NCBI GenBank assembly: GCA_964454575.1
Contig: CAYVTG010000066.1
Coordinates: forward strand, 1 to 11,180
Length of the DNA: 11,180 nucleotides
Source of the DNA: Haladaptatiplasma sp964454575
Lineage (GTDB): Archaea; Thermoplasmatota; Thermoplasmata; Halarchaeoplasmatales; Halarchaeoplasmataceae
Reading direction: 5' to 3'
In this document: in pieces, positions 1 to 6,860 of the stretch
How the letters are laid out: each line of letters opens with the position of its first letter
Numbering within the stretch: position 1 is the first letter of the stretch
Program-made: the position numbers and the translations under genes
The notes under the pieces: generated by a model
Told to the model about the DNA's origin: nothing
Seen by the model: the letters and a program-made list of their open reading frames with translations, nothing else
The model's database searches: none

Positions 1-188
1 TTATCCATTCACGACTTAAAGAACAGGAAAAACAGGAAACGATGGAAAAGTTCGATTATCTGGATGTAAAGTACGGCGAGTTCAGTAACACTTTGGATAA
101 ACTATTGAACAAGTTTGACGTTCTAGAAAAGGATATAAGGGAAATGAAAGACGCTTTCATAAAATTAGTTGATCATTTTACCTCGTGA
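1..188 (+). CDS. C-terminal fragment of a coiled-coil protein (5' end outside window)
   Basis: The frame beginning at base 3 is open from the window edge to the TGA at 186-188 and gives about 61 residues. The translation is rich in Lys, Glu and Asp, with Leu, Phe and Ile spaced as in an amphipathic or coiled-coil helix (for example the stretch LDKLLNKFDVLEKDIREMK). It has no Cys and no recognisable catalytic motif. An ATG at 42 could start a 48-residue protein, but no Shine-Dalgarno site precedes it and the frame stays open upstream, so a truncated larger gene is the simpler reading. The family cannot be named from this tail. It looks like a helical oligomerisation or linker end. The next gene on the right faces it. 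Confidence 0.6.
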   Translation, partial: IHSRLKEQEKQETMEKFDYLDVKYGEFSNTLDKLLNKFDVLEKDIREMKDAFIKLVDHFTS

Positions 189-503
189 TCACAAACAGTC
201 ACTTCCGAAACAGTTTTATCTCCGTGCATATATACTTCCATTGTGTAAACCACGAACGTATGTCACCCCTTTATTGATCGTGTGGGCAAAGCTGCTGGGC
301 AAATCGATGTTACAAAATTGCAATGATGACTAACAAGCTAAACAAAAACACTCATACGATCTGTAAAAATAGCCACGCAGGTACGTATATAACTTGGATC
401 CCGTCGATCTTGTCTATTTTAAAGGTATCTCTGCAGTATGCAGATGATTTGTTGGCGATTATAACCGCCAAGGATCCGCTTTTTTGTCGGTCGTAACCGT
501 CAG
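189..503. other. Intergenic region between convergent genes, about 315 bases
   Basis: No convincing complete gene lies here. The stretch is AT-rich compared with its neighbours and separates the end of the plus-strand fragment from the end of the minus-strand membrane-protein gene. I see one small hairpin with a T run on the plus strand (452-485) and T-rich tracts on the minus strand (around 341-349 and 365-370) that could stop the transcript of the operon to the right. A minus-strand frame that stops at 352-354 is open back into the membrane-protein gene but lacks an ATG or GTG start; it is discussed under findings. No tRNA-like cloverleaf or repeat array was recognised. Confidence 0.6.
452..485 (+). 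terminator. Possible hairpin plus T-run terminator
   Basis: Inverted arms TTGGCG (452-457) and CGCCAA (466-471) enclose an 8-base loop. Six T follow at 480-485 on the plus strand. The six-pair stem is short, and the T run starts eight bases after it rather than directly. It also lies about 260 bases beyond the plus-strand stop codon. Archaeal termination relies mainly on T-rich tracts, so a role is possible but weakly supported. Confidence 0.3.
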
Positions 504-2180
504 TTAGCCCCTGGAATATATCCTGGAGCCGCCGGAATCGAAGACCCTGTTTGAGATCGTTCCGAATTGTTCTTCGTAGATGTGTATCTCTTCAACCGCC
601 GTTTCGTTATCGTATCTTATGAGTATGTAATTGTTGAAATAATCGGTGAACAACAGCCTTTCAGCCCGGAAATTGGTCGTAGACGGTAGATGATATCCAA
701 AGGTCATACCTAGATCGAAATCGTCTCGGATACCGGAGCGGCCGGAACGGAATGATACCGTCGAGTTGTGCGTTGACTCCAGATACCTGAAAAGGCCTTC
801 ATGGGTATCCATTATGTTTACCCTGCCTTCCATGTTGTTTTGTGCAAAACGTCCGGCGGAGTATGCTTCTTTGGAGGGAGTCTCCATGGCATCCACGGAG
901 TTCTTGGTGATGGGTATGGATATCAAGAAGAATACCAGCAGCGATATCGATGCTATTTGTAGATATCTCTTCCAGCGGAATTTACCTGTGAGTGCGGGTT
1001 TTAGGGTCATGGCTATCAGTATCGACGCCGGCACCAGTGCGGTCAAAAATGCCCTTTCTATCAGATATCCGTTGTGCGTTAGTGAGTAACCCAACCAGAA
1101 GTAACAGCCCAGGAACCATGCACACAGCAGCATCGCTCTGCCCTTTCTGAGTCGTGCATAAAGTACTATCACCGCGAGTCCGATAACACTCTGGGCAACC
1201 CCCATGGTCATACGGATCCTGTTCACCATAGTGTATTCCGGACTGGCACTTGCCGGGCCTCCCATGGAGAATCCCTGGAATCCCCCTGCGGTGGTGCCTT
1301 CGTAAATGGATGTGAGATACAGCTTGATCTCCGGTAAGGCGTAGTAGGCTGCGGCTAGCCCCACCAAGAATATCACAGGGAATACGATGGTATATCGTAT
1401 GTAAAACCAGCTGCGTTTGCGTACAAATGCATACGATACCAGGGCTGCCAGTACCATGAGATTGAAGGCGACGATTATGATCATCCCCGGATGAGCTGGG
1501 ATTATGCTGAATAGAACTATACCTGCGAGTACGCCGAACTTCCAGCTTCTCGTTTCCAGGAAGAAGAATACCAGCAGCCAGAAGACGGCCCATATCAATA
1601 CACCGAAGGCCTGTCTTGCCATGTGATATTCCATGTACCAGTTCAAAGATAGGAATGCAAGCGGTGCTATAACGGCGCCCTTCTCCCAGATGCGCTTTGC
1701 CGCCGTGTATACTATCAGTACTATGCCCGAAGCTAATATGGTGGGATACAGACGTACGTAATCCAGAGGTGCCATGTCCGTTATCAGCATACTGGATGCG
1801 TAGTATATATGGGACAGTGGGAATATGGTCCGAGACAGATCCATGGCCCCGGTTCTCATTATAGATAGGACCCCGGGTATCACGTGATATATATCGAAGA
1901 CCGTGGGCATGTCATGGACTATCGAAGGTAAAGAGTAGAGATAGAGGATCGGTAGGAAGATACAGATGAATTTTTCAGCCTTACCGTGCTGCATCGATAA
2001 TAATAGGGCGGACAGCGAACATAATATACCGGGCCAGAATGCCAAGTGAAGCTCCCGGACGTACCAGTAGGGAGACGGTTCCGGATGTCCGGGTTGTGTG
2101 AAGATAACCGTAAGCAGCCATAGAAAAAGAGCGCTGGCTATCAAAAGACGGATGAACCATCTTCTAAGTATCAGTTTCAT
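504..2180 (-). CDS. Polytopic membrane protein, GT-C glycosyltransferase-like
   Basis: The protein has about 558 residues and roughly 12-13 hydrophobic segments. The first is near residues 9-27 and the last near 406-424. A non-membrane C-terminal domain of about 130 residues follows. An early loop carries acidic residues (HDMPTVFDIYH, about residues 89-99), the position where GT-C enzymes keep a catalytic Asp or Glu. Another loop holds MARQAFG, and the start of a late membrane segment holds ERAFLTALVP. This layout and the ending NRVFDSGGSRIYS recall archaeal GT-C or PMT-like membrane proteins that handle lipid-linked sugars, but this is family resemblance, not proof of activity. The tail has two possible N-glycosylation sequons (NST, NET). 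I chose ATG 2180 because a strong GAGGAGG site lies nine bases upstream. A GTG at 2198 and an ATG at 2186 are in frame but are placed over, or too near, that site. The gene overlaps the end of priL by 17 bases, so co-translation is likely. Confidence 0.72.
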   Translation of the reverse strand: MKLILRRWFIRLLIASALFLWLLTVIFTQPGHPEPSPYWYVRELHLAFWPGILCSLSALLLSMQHGKAEKFICIFLPILYLYSLPSIVHDMPTVFDIYHVIPGVLSIMRTGAMDLSRTIFPLSHIYYASSMLITDMAPLDYVRLYPTILASGIVLIVYTAAKRIWEKGAVIAPLAFLSLNWYMEYHMARQAFGVLIWAVFWLLVFFFLETRSWKFGVLAGIVLFSIIPAHPGMIIIVAFNLMVLAALVSYAFVRKRSWFYIRYTIVFPVIFLVGLAAAYYALPEIKLYLTSIYEGTTAGGFQGFSMGGPASASPEYTMVNRIRMTMGVAQSVIGLAVIVLYARLRKGRAMLLCAWFLGCYFWLGYSLTHNGYLIERAFLTALVPASILIAMTLKPALTGKFRWKRYLQIASISLLVFFLISIPITKNSVDAMETPSKEAYSAGRFAQNNMEGRVNIMDTHEGLFRYLESTHNSTVSFRSGRSGIRDDFDLGMTFGYHLPSTTNFRAERLLFTDYFNNYILIRYDNETAVEEIHIYEEQFGTISNRVFDSGGSRIYSRG

Positions 2181-3216
2181 CTTCATCCGCCTCCTCACGG
2201 TTTCCGCGCTTTTTTACTGAATAGTAGGTCAAAGGGTGCTCCATCCAATCCCGGCTGCAGAGAGAATCCGGCTCGTAACAGATACCGTTGGTCTTCATCC
2301 AGTCACAACCCGGCGGCGTGTATTCGGTCCCGGATATCTCGCCGATTATATGCTCTATCTGGTAGGTTGCAAGATCCGCTCTGAAATCCGGCGACTCGCT
2401 GAACAATTGCAGTATCCCCTCTTCATCGAGCCCGACTTTATGGAGGAACGCTGTGAGCGCAAACCTGGCATCGTGAGCAACGTTGACGCCTTCCTTCTGC
2501 TGTGTCAGGATGTACTTCATGCAGGGAGGGAACAATTCTGTTTCCACACGCCCCAAGTCGAGACGCTGAATTTGAAATCGGGAACTTTCCAGACGTTTTT
2601 GTATATTATCTATATAATCGCTGAATACATCCAGTATCTCGTCGTTCACCGGTACCGGTAGTTCATGGATGGTGGTCAACATCACCTTCTCCTTGATTAT
2701 CCGTATATATCTCGGAATTTGTACGAGCACACGCCCTTGGCGGATGTCCTGATTTACTAATTTCCAAGTAGGGCCTTTGAGGTTTGCAGTATTCTCCAGG
2801 TAGTCTATGAACGATAAAAAGATGGTATCATCTTTCAATACACCCGGGATGCCGAGTTCATCTCCCACTTCCAGTAATACATCGGTGTCTTCCGAAGCCA
2901 GACGCTCGGAGATCCTTTCTGCCTCCCCAAGGGCGTATCTCCGTATCAAAAAATTGTCTGCGATGCACGACACCAGCATGCGTGCTACGGGATAAGAAAA
3001 TAATTCATCTTCACGCTGTATATCATCGTCGAGACTGCGGCTTGCGACCCTACCGTCTTCTATGGCTTCCAGCACCCTTCCTTCCGCACGGATCACGACT
3101 TCGTCCAACTCGTCCAGCAGCTCGTCGATGCCGGGGCCCCTCTCCACGATATATCTCTTCGCAGCATCCAGGAAGGGATAATTTGCCATATCCGTAAGGG
3201 TCCATGAGTAGGACAT
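2164..3216 (-). CDS. priL: DNA primase large subunit, iron-sulfur type
   Basis: This is the large regulatory subunit of the archaeal/eukaryal primase. It partners the catalytic PriS to make RNA primers for DNA replication. The 350-residue length suits archaeal PriL. The N-terminal half is helical. The C-terminal domain carries the diagnostic pattern FPPCMKYIL (Cys232), then HDARFALTAFL, PDF, YQIEHI and YTPPGCDWMKTNGIC, with Cys304, Cys313 and Cys320. These four cysteines are the expected ligands of a [4Fe-4S] cluster. The conserved HPLTYY follows, then a charged tail ending in Asp/Glu. ATG 3216 fits a leaderless start with a TATA-like element about 25 bases upstream; a second Met at residue 11 is a weaker alternative. 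It lies 37 bases behind the aminotransferase gene and overlaps the membrane-protein gene by 17 bases. priS is not in the window. Confidence 0.95.
   Translation of the reverse strand: MSYSWTLTDMANYPFLDAAKRYIVERGPGIDELLDELDEVVIRAEGRVLEAIEDGRVASRSLDDDIQREDELFSYPVARMLVSCIADNFLIRRYALGEAERISERLASEDTDVLLEVGDELGIPGVLKDDTIFLSFIDYLENTANLKGPTWKLVNQDIRQGRVLVQIPRYIRIIKEKVMLTTIHELPVPVNDEILDVFSDYIDNIQKRLESSRFQIQRLDLGRVETELFPPCMKYILTQQKEGVNVAHDARFALTAFLHKVGLDEEGILQLFSESPDFRADLATYQIEHIIGEISGTEYTPPGCDWMKTNGICYEPDSLCSRDWMEHPLTYYSVKKRGNREEADEDETDT
2190..2196 (-). promoter_or_regulatory. Shine-Dalgarno site of the GT-C-like gene, inside priL
   Basis: GAGGAGG on the minus strand lies within the last codons of priL. 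It is nine bases before ATG 2180 and only three before ATG 2186, which favours the downstream ATG. It makes translational coupling to priL likely. Confidence 0.6.
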
Positions 3217-3235
3217 ATACCATTCAACCGTTGAA

Positions 3236-3246
3236 ACATACTTAAT
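3236..3246 (-). promoter_or_regulatory. Possible TATA box of priL
   Basis: The minus strand reads GATTAAGTATG here, centred about 25 bases before ATG 3216, and priL has no Shine-Dalgarno site. This would fit a leaderless internal promoter just after the aminotransferase stop codon. The match to the archaeal TATA consensus is only moderate. Confidence 0.3.
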
Positions 3247-3253
3247 CTTTACC

Positions 3254-4327
3254 TTACTTCAAGAACTGCTTAAGTCCGAATGCTATCCGGGACATCTCGG
3301 CTCTGTCGAGCTGTGGAAATACAGGGGCCCAGATAACCTCTCGACAGGCTCTTTCCGTTTCCGGGAGGTCAATTTCCAGGTCGATGGCCGGCTGCCGGTA
3401 GATCGGCAGTGTATAACCGTGTCGTACCCCTACTCCGGCCTTCTGCATACCGGTAACCACCCTGTCCCTTATCTCGGCGGGCACCCTCAGGGCATACTGA
3501 TGGTAAACGTGTTTTCTTCCCTCTAACTCCACCGGCCGTGTCACGTATCCTTCCAGTTTGGCCAGCTCGGAATCGATTATGTGCGCATTCTCACGGCGGC
3601 TGTCGTTCATCCCATCAAGTTTATCCAGTTGGACCAAACCGATAGCTGCGGCGATATCTGTCATCAAAAAGTTGTAGCCTATCGATCTATGGAGGCCTTT
3701 TTCGTCCTTGCCGTGGGCTCTTATCGATCTGGCACGCTCCGCCAGCTCGATGTCGTCGGTGGTCAGCATCCCGCCTTCGCCTGTGACCATGTTCTTGGTT
3801 GCGTAGAAAGAAAAGCAGCCTACATCTCCGAGAGAGCCTGCCTTCTTACCGTGATACTCGGCACCGTGGGCCTGACATGAATCTTCGATGACGACGGCAT
3901 CGTTCTCTGCTGCCAGTGAATTGATCTTGTCCATATCGGCGGGCTGCCCGTATATATGTACGGGAAGTACTGCATCCACATCTTCCACGGTATCAGGATC
4001 GATACAGAAAGATACCGGATCTATATCCGCATAGACTGGTTCTGCACCTACGGTGAGTACAGCGGATGCCGTGGCAAAGAATGAATATGCCGGTATAAGC
4101 ACCTTATCTCCCTTGCCTATCCCGGCGGCGAGTAACGCCACCTGTAGTGAGGCAGTGCCTGAGCTTACGGCAACAGCTTCTTTTACACCTATATAATCTG
4201 CAAACTTCTCTTCGAACTCCTTCACCCGTGGACCTGCGGCTATCTGTCCGGATGAGAGCACTTCGAGCACTGCCTGCTTTTCCTCTTCACCTATATACGG
4301 AAGTGCAGGTGGTATTCTCCCGTTCAT
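3254..4327 (-). CDS. DegT/DnrJ/EryC1/StrS-family PLP aminotransferase
   Basis: The 357-residue protein has the full set of fold-type I sugar-aminotransferase features. A typical N-terminal GEEEKQAVLEVLSSGQI stretch is followed by SSGTASL (residues 55-61, phosphate binding). IPAYSFFATASAV follows. IEDSCQAHGAEY (147-158) has Asp149 placed to contact the PLP ring nitrogen. FSFYATKNMVTGEGGM (172-187) has Lys178 as the Schiff-base lysine. YNFLMTDIAAAIG and a C-terminal RHGYTLPIY complete the family pattern. Such enzymes transfer an amino group, usually from glutamate, onto keto-sugar nucleotides for surface glycans or antibiotic sugars; a few family members are dehydratases, but those lack the lysine. 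The precise sugar cannot be told. It lies 24 bases after the receiver/hemerythrin gene and 37 before priL, on the same strand. No Shine-Dalgarno site is evident. The GT-C-like protein two genes downstream could use related sugars. Confidence 0.9.
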   Translation of the reverse strand: MNGRIPPALPYIGEEEKQAVLEVLSSGQIAAGPRVKEFEEKFADYIGVKEAVAVSSGTASLQVALLAAGIGKGDKVLIPAYSFFATASAVLTVGAEPVYADIDPVSFCIDPDTVEDVDAVLPVHIYGQPADMDKINSLAAENDAVVIEDSCQAHGAEYHGKKAGSLGDVGCFSFYATKNMVTGEGGMLTTDDIELAERARSIRAHGKDEKGLHRSIGYNFLMTDIAAAIGLVQLDKLDGMNDSRRENAHIIDSELAKLEGYVTRPVELEGRKHVYHQYALRVPAEIRDRVVTGMQKAGVGVRHGYTLPIYRQPAIDLEIDLPETERACREVIWAPVFPQLDRAEMSRIAFGLKQFLK

Positions 4328-4351
4328 AAAGAGGTATAGACCCGTATACTA

Positions 4352-5326
4352 TTATCCTTTCGGCCTTTCTATTCCAAGAACATCTTCAACGCGTGAGAGT
4401 TTATCTTGCAGCGTCTCCAGTTTATCCCGACCGGCTTCTTTCTCGACTCTATGAAAGTCGACCTTCATCTGTTTTTTGATCTCCGGGTCGATATAACGTC
4501 GCGACATGGGGAACAAAAAGCGCTCTTCCCTGCGTAGATGTTTTCTCATTAAAACCGCATAATCGTCTATGGCTTTTTTTAGAGATCCCTCGTTTGACGC
4601 TCCTTCCATGTTGGCTGTTATCTCACTTTGAAGTTTTTTGAATATATCTTCTATCTTTTTGTGTTCTTCTTCTACACTCTTCAAGGCGGCTCTGGAAAAT
4701 AATTTGTCTTCCGGATCCTCGCCGTGTTCGCAGATGGCCTTCTCCAGGAATGCTACAAGGTAGTGCATCTCCTTTTTGTGATGAACATGTCTTTCCATGG
4801 TAAGTGACGTGTCGTTTATCCATTCCAGTATGTTCTTCTGCACCTTACCGTGCATCTTTGAAGCGATTATCTGGAAGGTGTTCATCACACGCTCTATAAA
4901 ACGATGCTCTTTTTCTAGGTCGGATATAGGATCGAATCCATCATCGGATATCCCGTTTTCCATCTCTTCTATCGCCCGTTCTACCCTTGATTCAACGACC
5001 TCGACAACGAATGGTTTGAACACTATGTCGTTGGCACCCGCCCGTAATGCATCCATCAATGTTCTGTCAGTACCACGCGGGGTGGTGAATAAGATGTAGG
5101 GATACTTTTCGGGATATTTTTCTTTCAGGGCCTTTGCCAGCTCGCCCCCGCTTATCTTTGGTAAGTTCCAGCTGGCGAAGATCATATCCGTATCTGGATT
5201 CTCTTCCAATAATTTTATGGTTTCGTCACCATCCTCGGCATGCAGCACTTTGTGATCTTTCAAATGCAAAATATTGTCAAGGAGCATGCGCGGTGGTCTT
5301 TTTTCATCTGCGACTATTATCTTCAT
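4352..5326 (-). CDS. Degenerate receiver (pseudo-receiver) fused to a hemerythrin HHE domain
   Basis: The first ~125 residues have the receiver fold pattern: an early acidic pair (ADE), FTTP at the switch Thr and DIVFKPF with the conserved Lys. Where CheY-like proteins have SDWNMP with the phosphorylated Asp, this one reads ASWNLP, so Ser (residue 52 from ATG 5326) replaces Asp and normal phosphorylation is not expected. From about residue 134 follows a four-helix hemerythrin/HHE domain with likely diiron ligands: His in EKEHRF, HxxxE in HVHHKKEMH, His in EEEHKKIE, and HxxxE in RKHLRREERFLFP. Hemerythrin domains bind O2 or act in iron or NO handling. A C-terminal helix of about 45 residues (FHRVEKEAGRDKLETL) ends it. 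I prefer ATG 5326, giving MKIIVADEK, the usual receiver start; an in-frame GTG at 5335 would add three residues. It heads the minus-strand group and has no output domain other than hemerythrin. Confidence 0.82.
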   Translation of the reverse strand: MKIIVADEKRPPRMLLDNILHLKDHKVLHAEDGDETIKLLEENPDTDMIFASWNLPKISGGELAKALKEKYPEKYPYILFTTPRGTDRTLMDALRAGANDIVFKPFVVEVVESRVERAIEEMENGISDDGFDPISDLEKEHRFIERVMNTFQIIASKMHGKVQKNILEWINDTSLTMERHVHHKKEMHYLVAFLEKAICEHGEDPEDKLFSRAALKSVEEEHKKIEDIFKKLQSEITANMEGASNEGSLKKAIDDYAVLMRKHLRREERFLFPMSRRYIDPEIKKQMKVDFHRVEKEAGRDKLETLQDKLSRVEDVLGIERPKG

Positions 5327-5445
5327 GTATCTCACTGTATGATACTTACTTTTACTATGGTAAAAAGTTTGTGTACATTATCCCTGAACATCGCCATCTT
5401 GATTCCTTTAAATCTAAATACTCCTTGGTACATATAGACCACACC
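5327..5445. promoter_or_regulatory. Divergent promoter region, receiver/hemerythrin gene and GNAT gene
   Basis: For the GNAT gene, TTTAAAT (5407-5413) and CTAAATA (5414-5420) are TATA-like. The second is centred about 29 bases before ATG 5446, which suits a leaderless transcript. For the minus-strand gene, TAAAAGTA centred near 5352 lies about 26 bases before ATG 5326. Both assignments come from spacing and AT content only. A 21-codon minus-strand frame at 5332-5397 also sits here and is discussed under findings. Confidence 0.45.
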
Positions 5446-5916
5446 ATGGGCGTACGGATCAAGATAGCATGTAAGGAAGACCTGGACGAGATAACTACTC
5501 TTTGGTACGAGCTAGCGGTGATGCACGAGGAGATGATGGAAGGTTACGACCTTAACGATGATCCGTGTGAAGAGTGGAGAAACCTCATGGAGAAAAGCCT
5601 CAAGCGTGATGATATGACCACATTTGCAGCATGGGAACAGGGGCAGATACTCGGTTTTGCGAGTGTGATGTTAAGAAACCGTGCACCCTTCTTCAAAGAA
5701 AAGGAGATGGGCGTGATAATGGACGTCTTCATCAGGGATGATAGGAGAGGAGAGGGGATCGGAAGCAAACTGGTCACGATGGCTGAGAGGTGGATAAAGA
5801 ACAAAGGGATCGATCTGGCCATAGTAACTGTGGCTCCGGAGAATCAAGGAGCGGTAAGATTCTGGAGTAAGCACGGATACGACACATATCTTTTAAGACA
5901 GAGAAAAGAACTCTAG
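5446..5916 (+). CDS. GNAT-family N-acetyltransferase
   Basis: The 156-residue protein is a single GNAT domain that transfers an acetyl group from acetyl-CoA to an amine. The N-terminal IKIACKEDLDEITTLWYEL is the usual first strand and helix. VIMDVFIRDDRRGEGIGSKL (about residues 90-109) is motif A, with the R/Q-x-x-G-x-G/A acetyl-CoA pyrophosphate loop (RRGEGIG). APENQGAVRFWSKHGY is the typical C-terminal motif B with N, A, F/Y and GY. The substrate cannot be predicted; such stand-alone domains acetylate protein N-termini, lysines or small molecules. ATG 5446 is chosen because it gives the exact family start and lies 25-35 bases after TATA-like sequences. The open frame continues upstream but would run antisense through the receiver gene without family sequence. 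The stop codon TAG overlaps the opposing thiL stop in the palindrome CTAG at 5913-5916. Confidence 0.88.
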   Translation: MGVRIKIACKEDLDEITTLWYELAVMHEEMMEGYDLNDDPCEEWRNLMEKSLKRDDMTTFAAWEQGQILGFASVMLRNRAPFFKEKEMGVIMDVFIRDDRRGEGIGSKLVTMAERWIKNKGIDLAIVTVAPENQGAVRFWSKHGYDTYLLRQRKEL

Positions 5917-6860
5917 CGCTTGAAATGATCGTAGCCGCCTTTTAACGGTAACCTGTTTTCACCGTCTATAAGGTACGCACCTTCTTTGGTTATCTTTCCG
6001 ATGACTATCGGTTCGGTTTCCTTGATATCGTCGAATCGTTCTTCTGAAACGGTGTACAACAACTCGAAATCCTCACCGCCGGAAAGCGCCCAGCTCATCG
6101 GATCTTTTCCGAGTATCTCACCGGTTTTTTTTGTTCGTTGGGAGATCGGTATATCATCCATAAATACCTCTGCACCGACTGCGCTTTCGCGGCATATGTG
6201 ATTCACCTCGGAAGCCAGGCCGTCACTAACATCGATCATGGCGTTCACATGTGGGGCCAGTTTCCTGGCGATCTCAAGCCTACAATCCGGTTGAAGATAG
6301 AAATCTGTATAGCCCTCTTTACCGGCTCTCAGCAGCTCCAGACCGGCCCAGCTTTTACCGAGATCCCCGGTTAGACAGATGATATCTCCCACCTTGGCAT
6401 CGCTCCTCAAGGACAGTAGATCCCGCTCCACATGCCCTATCATCACCACGTTGATAACCAGTTGGTCACCGTGGGTTGTATCGCCACCTATGATAGTAAA
6501 TCCATACCTGTCGCAGGCATGGAGCATACCTTGAAAAACACCTTCCAAAAACTCTACCTGAGTATCGTCGGGTAAGGCCATGGATATAAGGGCATGATCC
6601 GGTAGACCGCCCATAGAGGCGATATCCGAAACGTTCACGATCATAGACTTCCAGCCGATCTGCCATGGACTGTGCCAGTCTGTACGGAAGTGATCTCCGG
6701 ATACGAGCATGTCGGTAGTCACTAGTTTGTGATAATCATCCGCAGTATCGAGCACGGCGCAGTCGTCGCCTATCCCCTTGAAAACTCCCTCGACCGCCTT
6801 TATATCTCCGGTCAAACGGTCCAGTAGGCCGAACTCTCCCAGTTCGCCTATGTCCGTCAT
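5913..6860 (-). CDS. thiL: Thiamine-monophosphate kinase
   Basis: ThiL phosphorylates thiamine monophosphate with ATP to give thiamine diphosphate, the active cofactor. The 315-residue length is normal. Family motifs are complete: GIGDDCAVL (29-37), TTDMLVSGDHF (48-58), NVSDIASMGG (76-85), GGDTT (125-129), LTGDLGKSWAGLELL (163-177), MIDVSDGLASE (208-218), SGGEDFELL (260-268) and a C-terminal GGYDHF. The acidic residues in these motifs bind Mg-ATP and the substrate phosphate, as expected for the AIR-synthase/PurM-like fold. ATG 6860 overlaps the thiE stop by ATGA and is preceded at five bases by a strong GGAGG site. It is therefore the second gene of a thiE-thiL operon and is probably translationally coupled. 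Confidence 0.96.
   Translation of the reverse strand: MTDIGELGEFGLLDRLTGDIKAVEGVFKGIGDDCAVLDTADDYHKLVTTDMLVSGDHFRTDWHSPWQIGWKSMIVNVSDIASMGGLPDHALISMALPDDTQVEFLEGVFQGMLHACDRYGFTIIGGDTTHGDQLVINVVMIGHVERDLLSLRSDAKVGDIICLTGDLGKSWAGLELLRAGKEGYTDFYLQPDCRLEIARKLAPHVNAMIDVSDGLASEVNHICRESAVGAEVFMDDIPISQRTKKTGEILGKDPMSWALSGGEDFELLYTVSEERFDDIKETEPIVIGKITKEGAYLIDGENRLPLKGGYDHFKR

Noticed and set aside
982..1593. Long alternative minus-strand frame inside the membrane-protein gene
   Set aside because: It overlaps the better-supported hydrophobic protein in a shifted frame and reads as a Gly/His/Arg-rich translation with no domain. It is a shadow frame.
4334..4349. Inverted repeat GTATA...TATAC between the hemerythrin and aminotransferase genes
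   Set aside because: A five-base stem in a 24-base gap is within chance expectation and has no T run after it.
5134..5445. Upstream extension of the GNAT reading frame by about 100 codons
   Set aside because: It runs antisense through the receiver gene, has no GNAT-family sequence and no ribosome site. The true family start is the ATG at 5446, just after TATA-like sequences.
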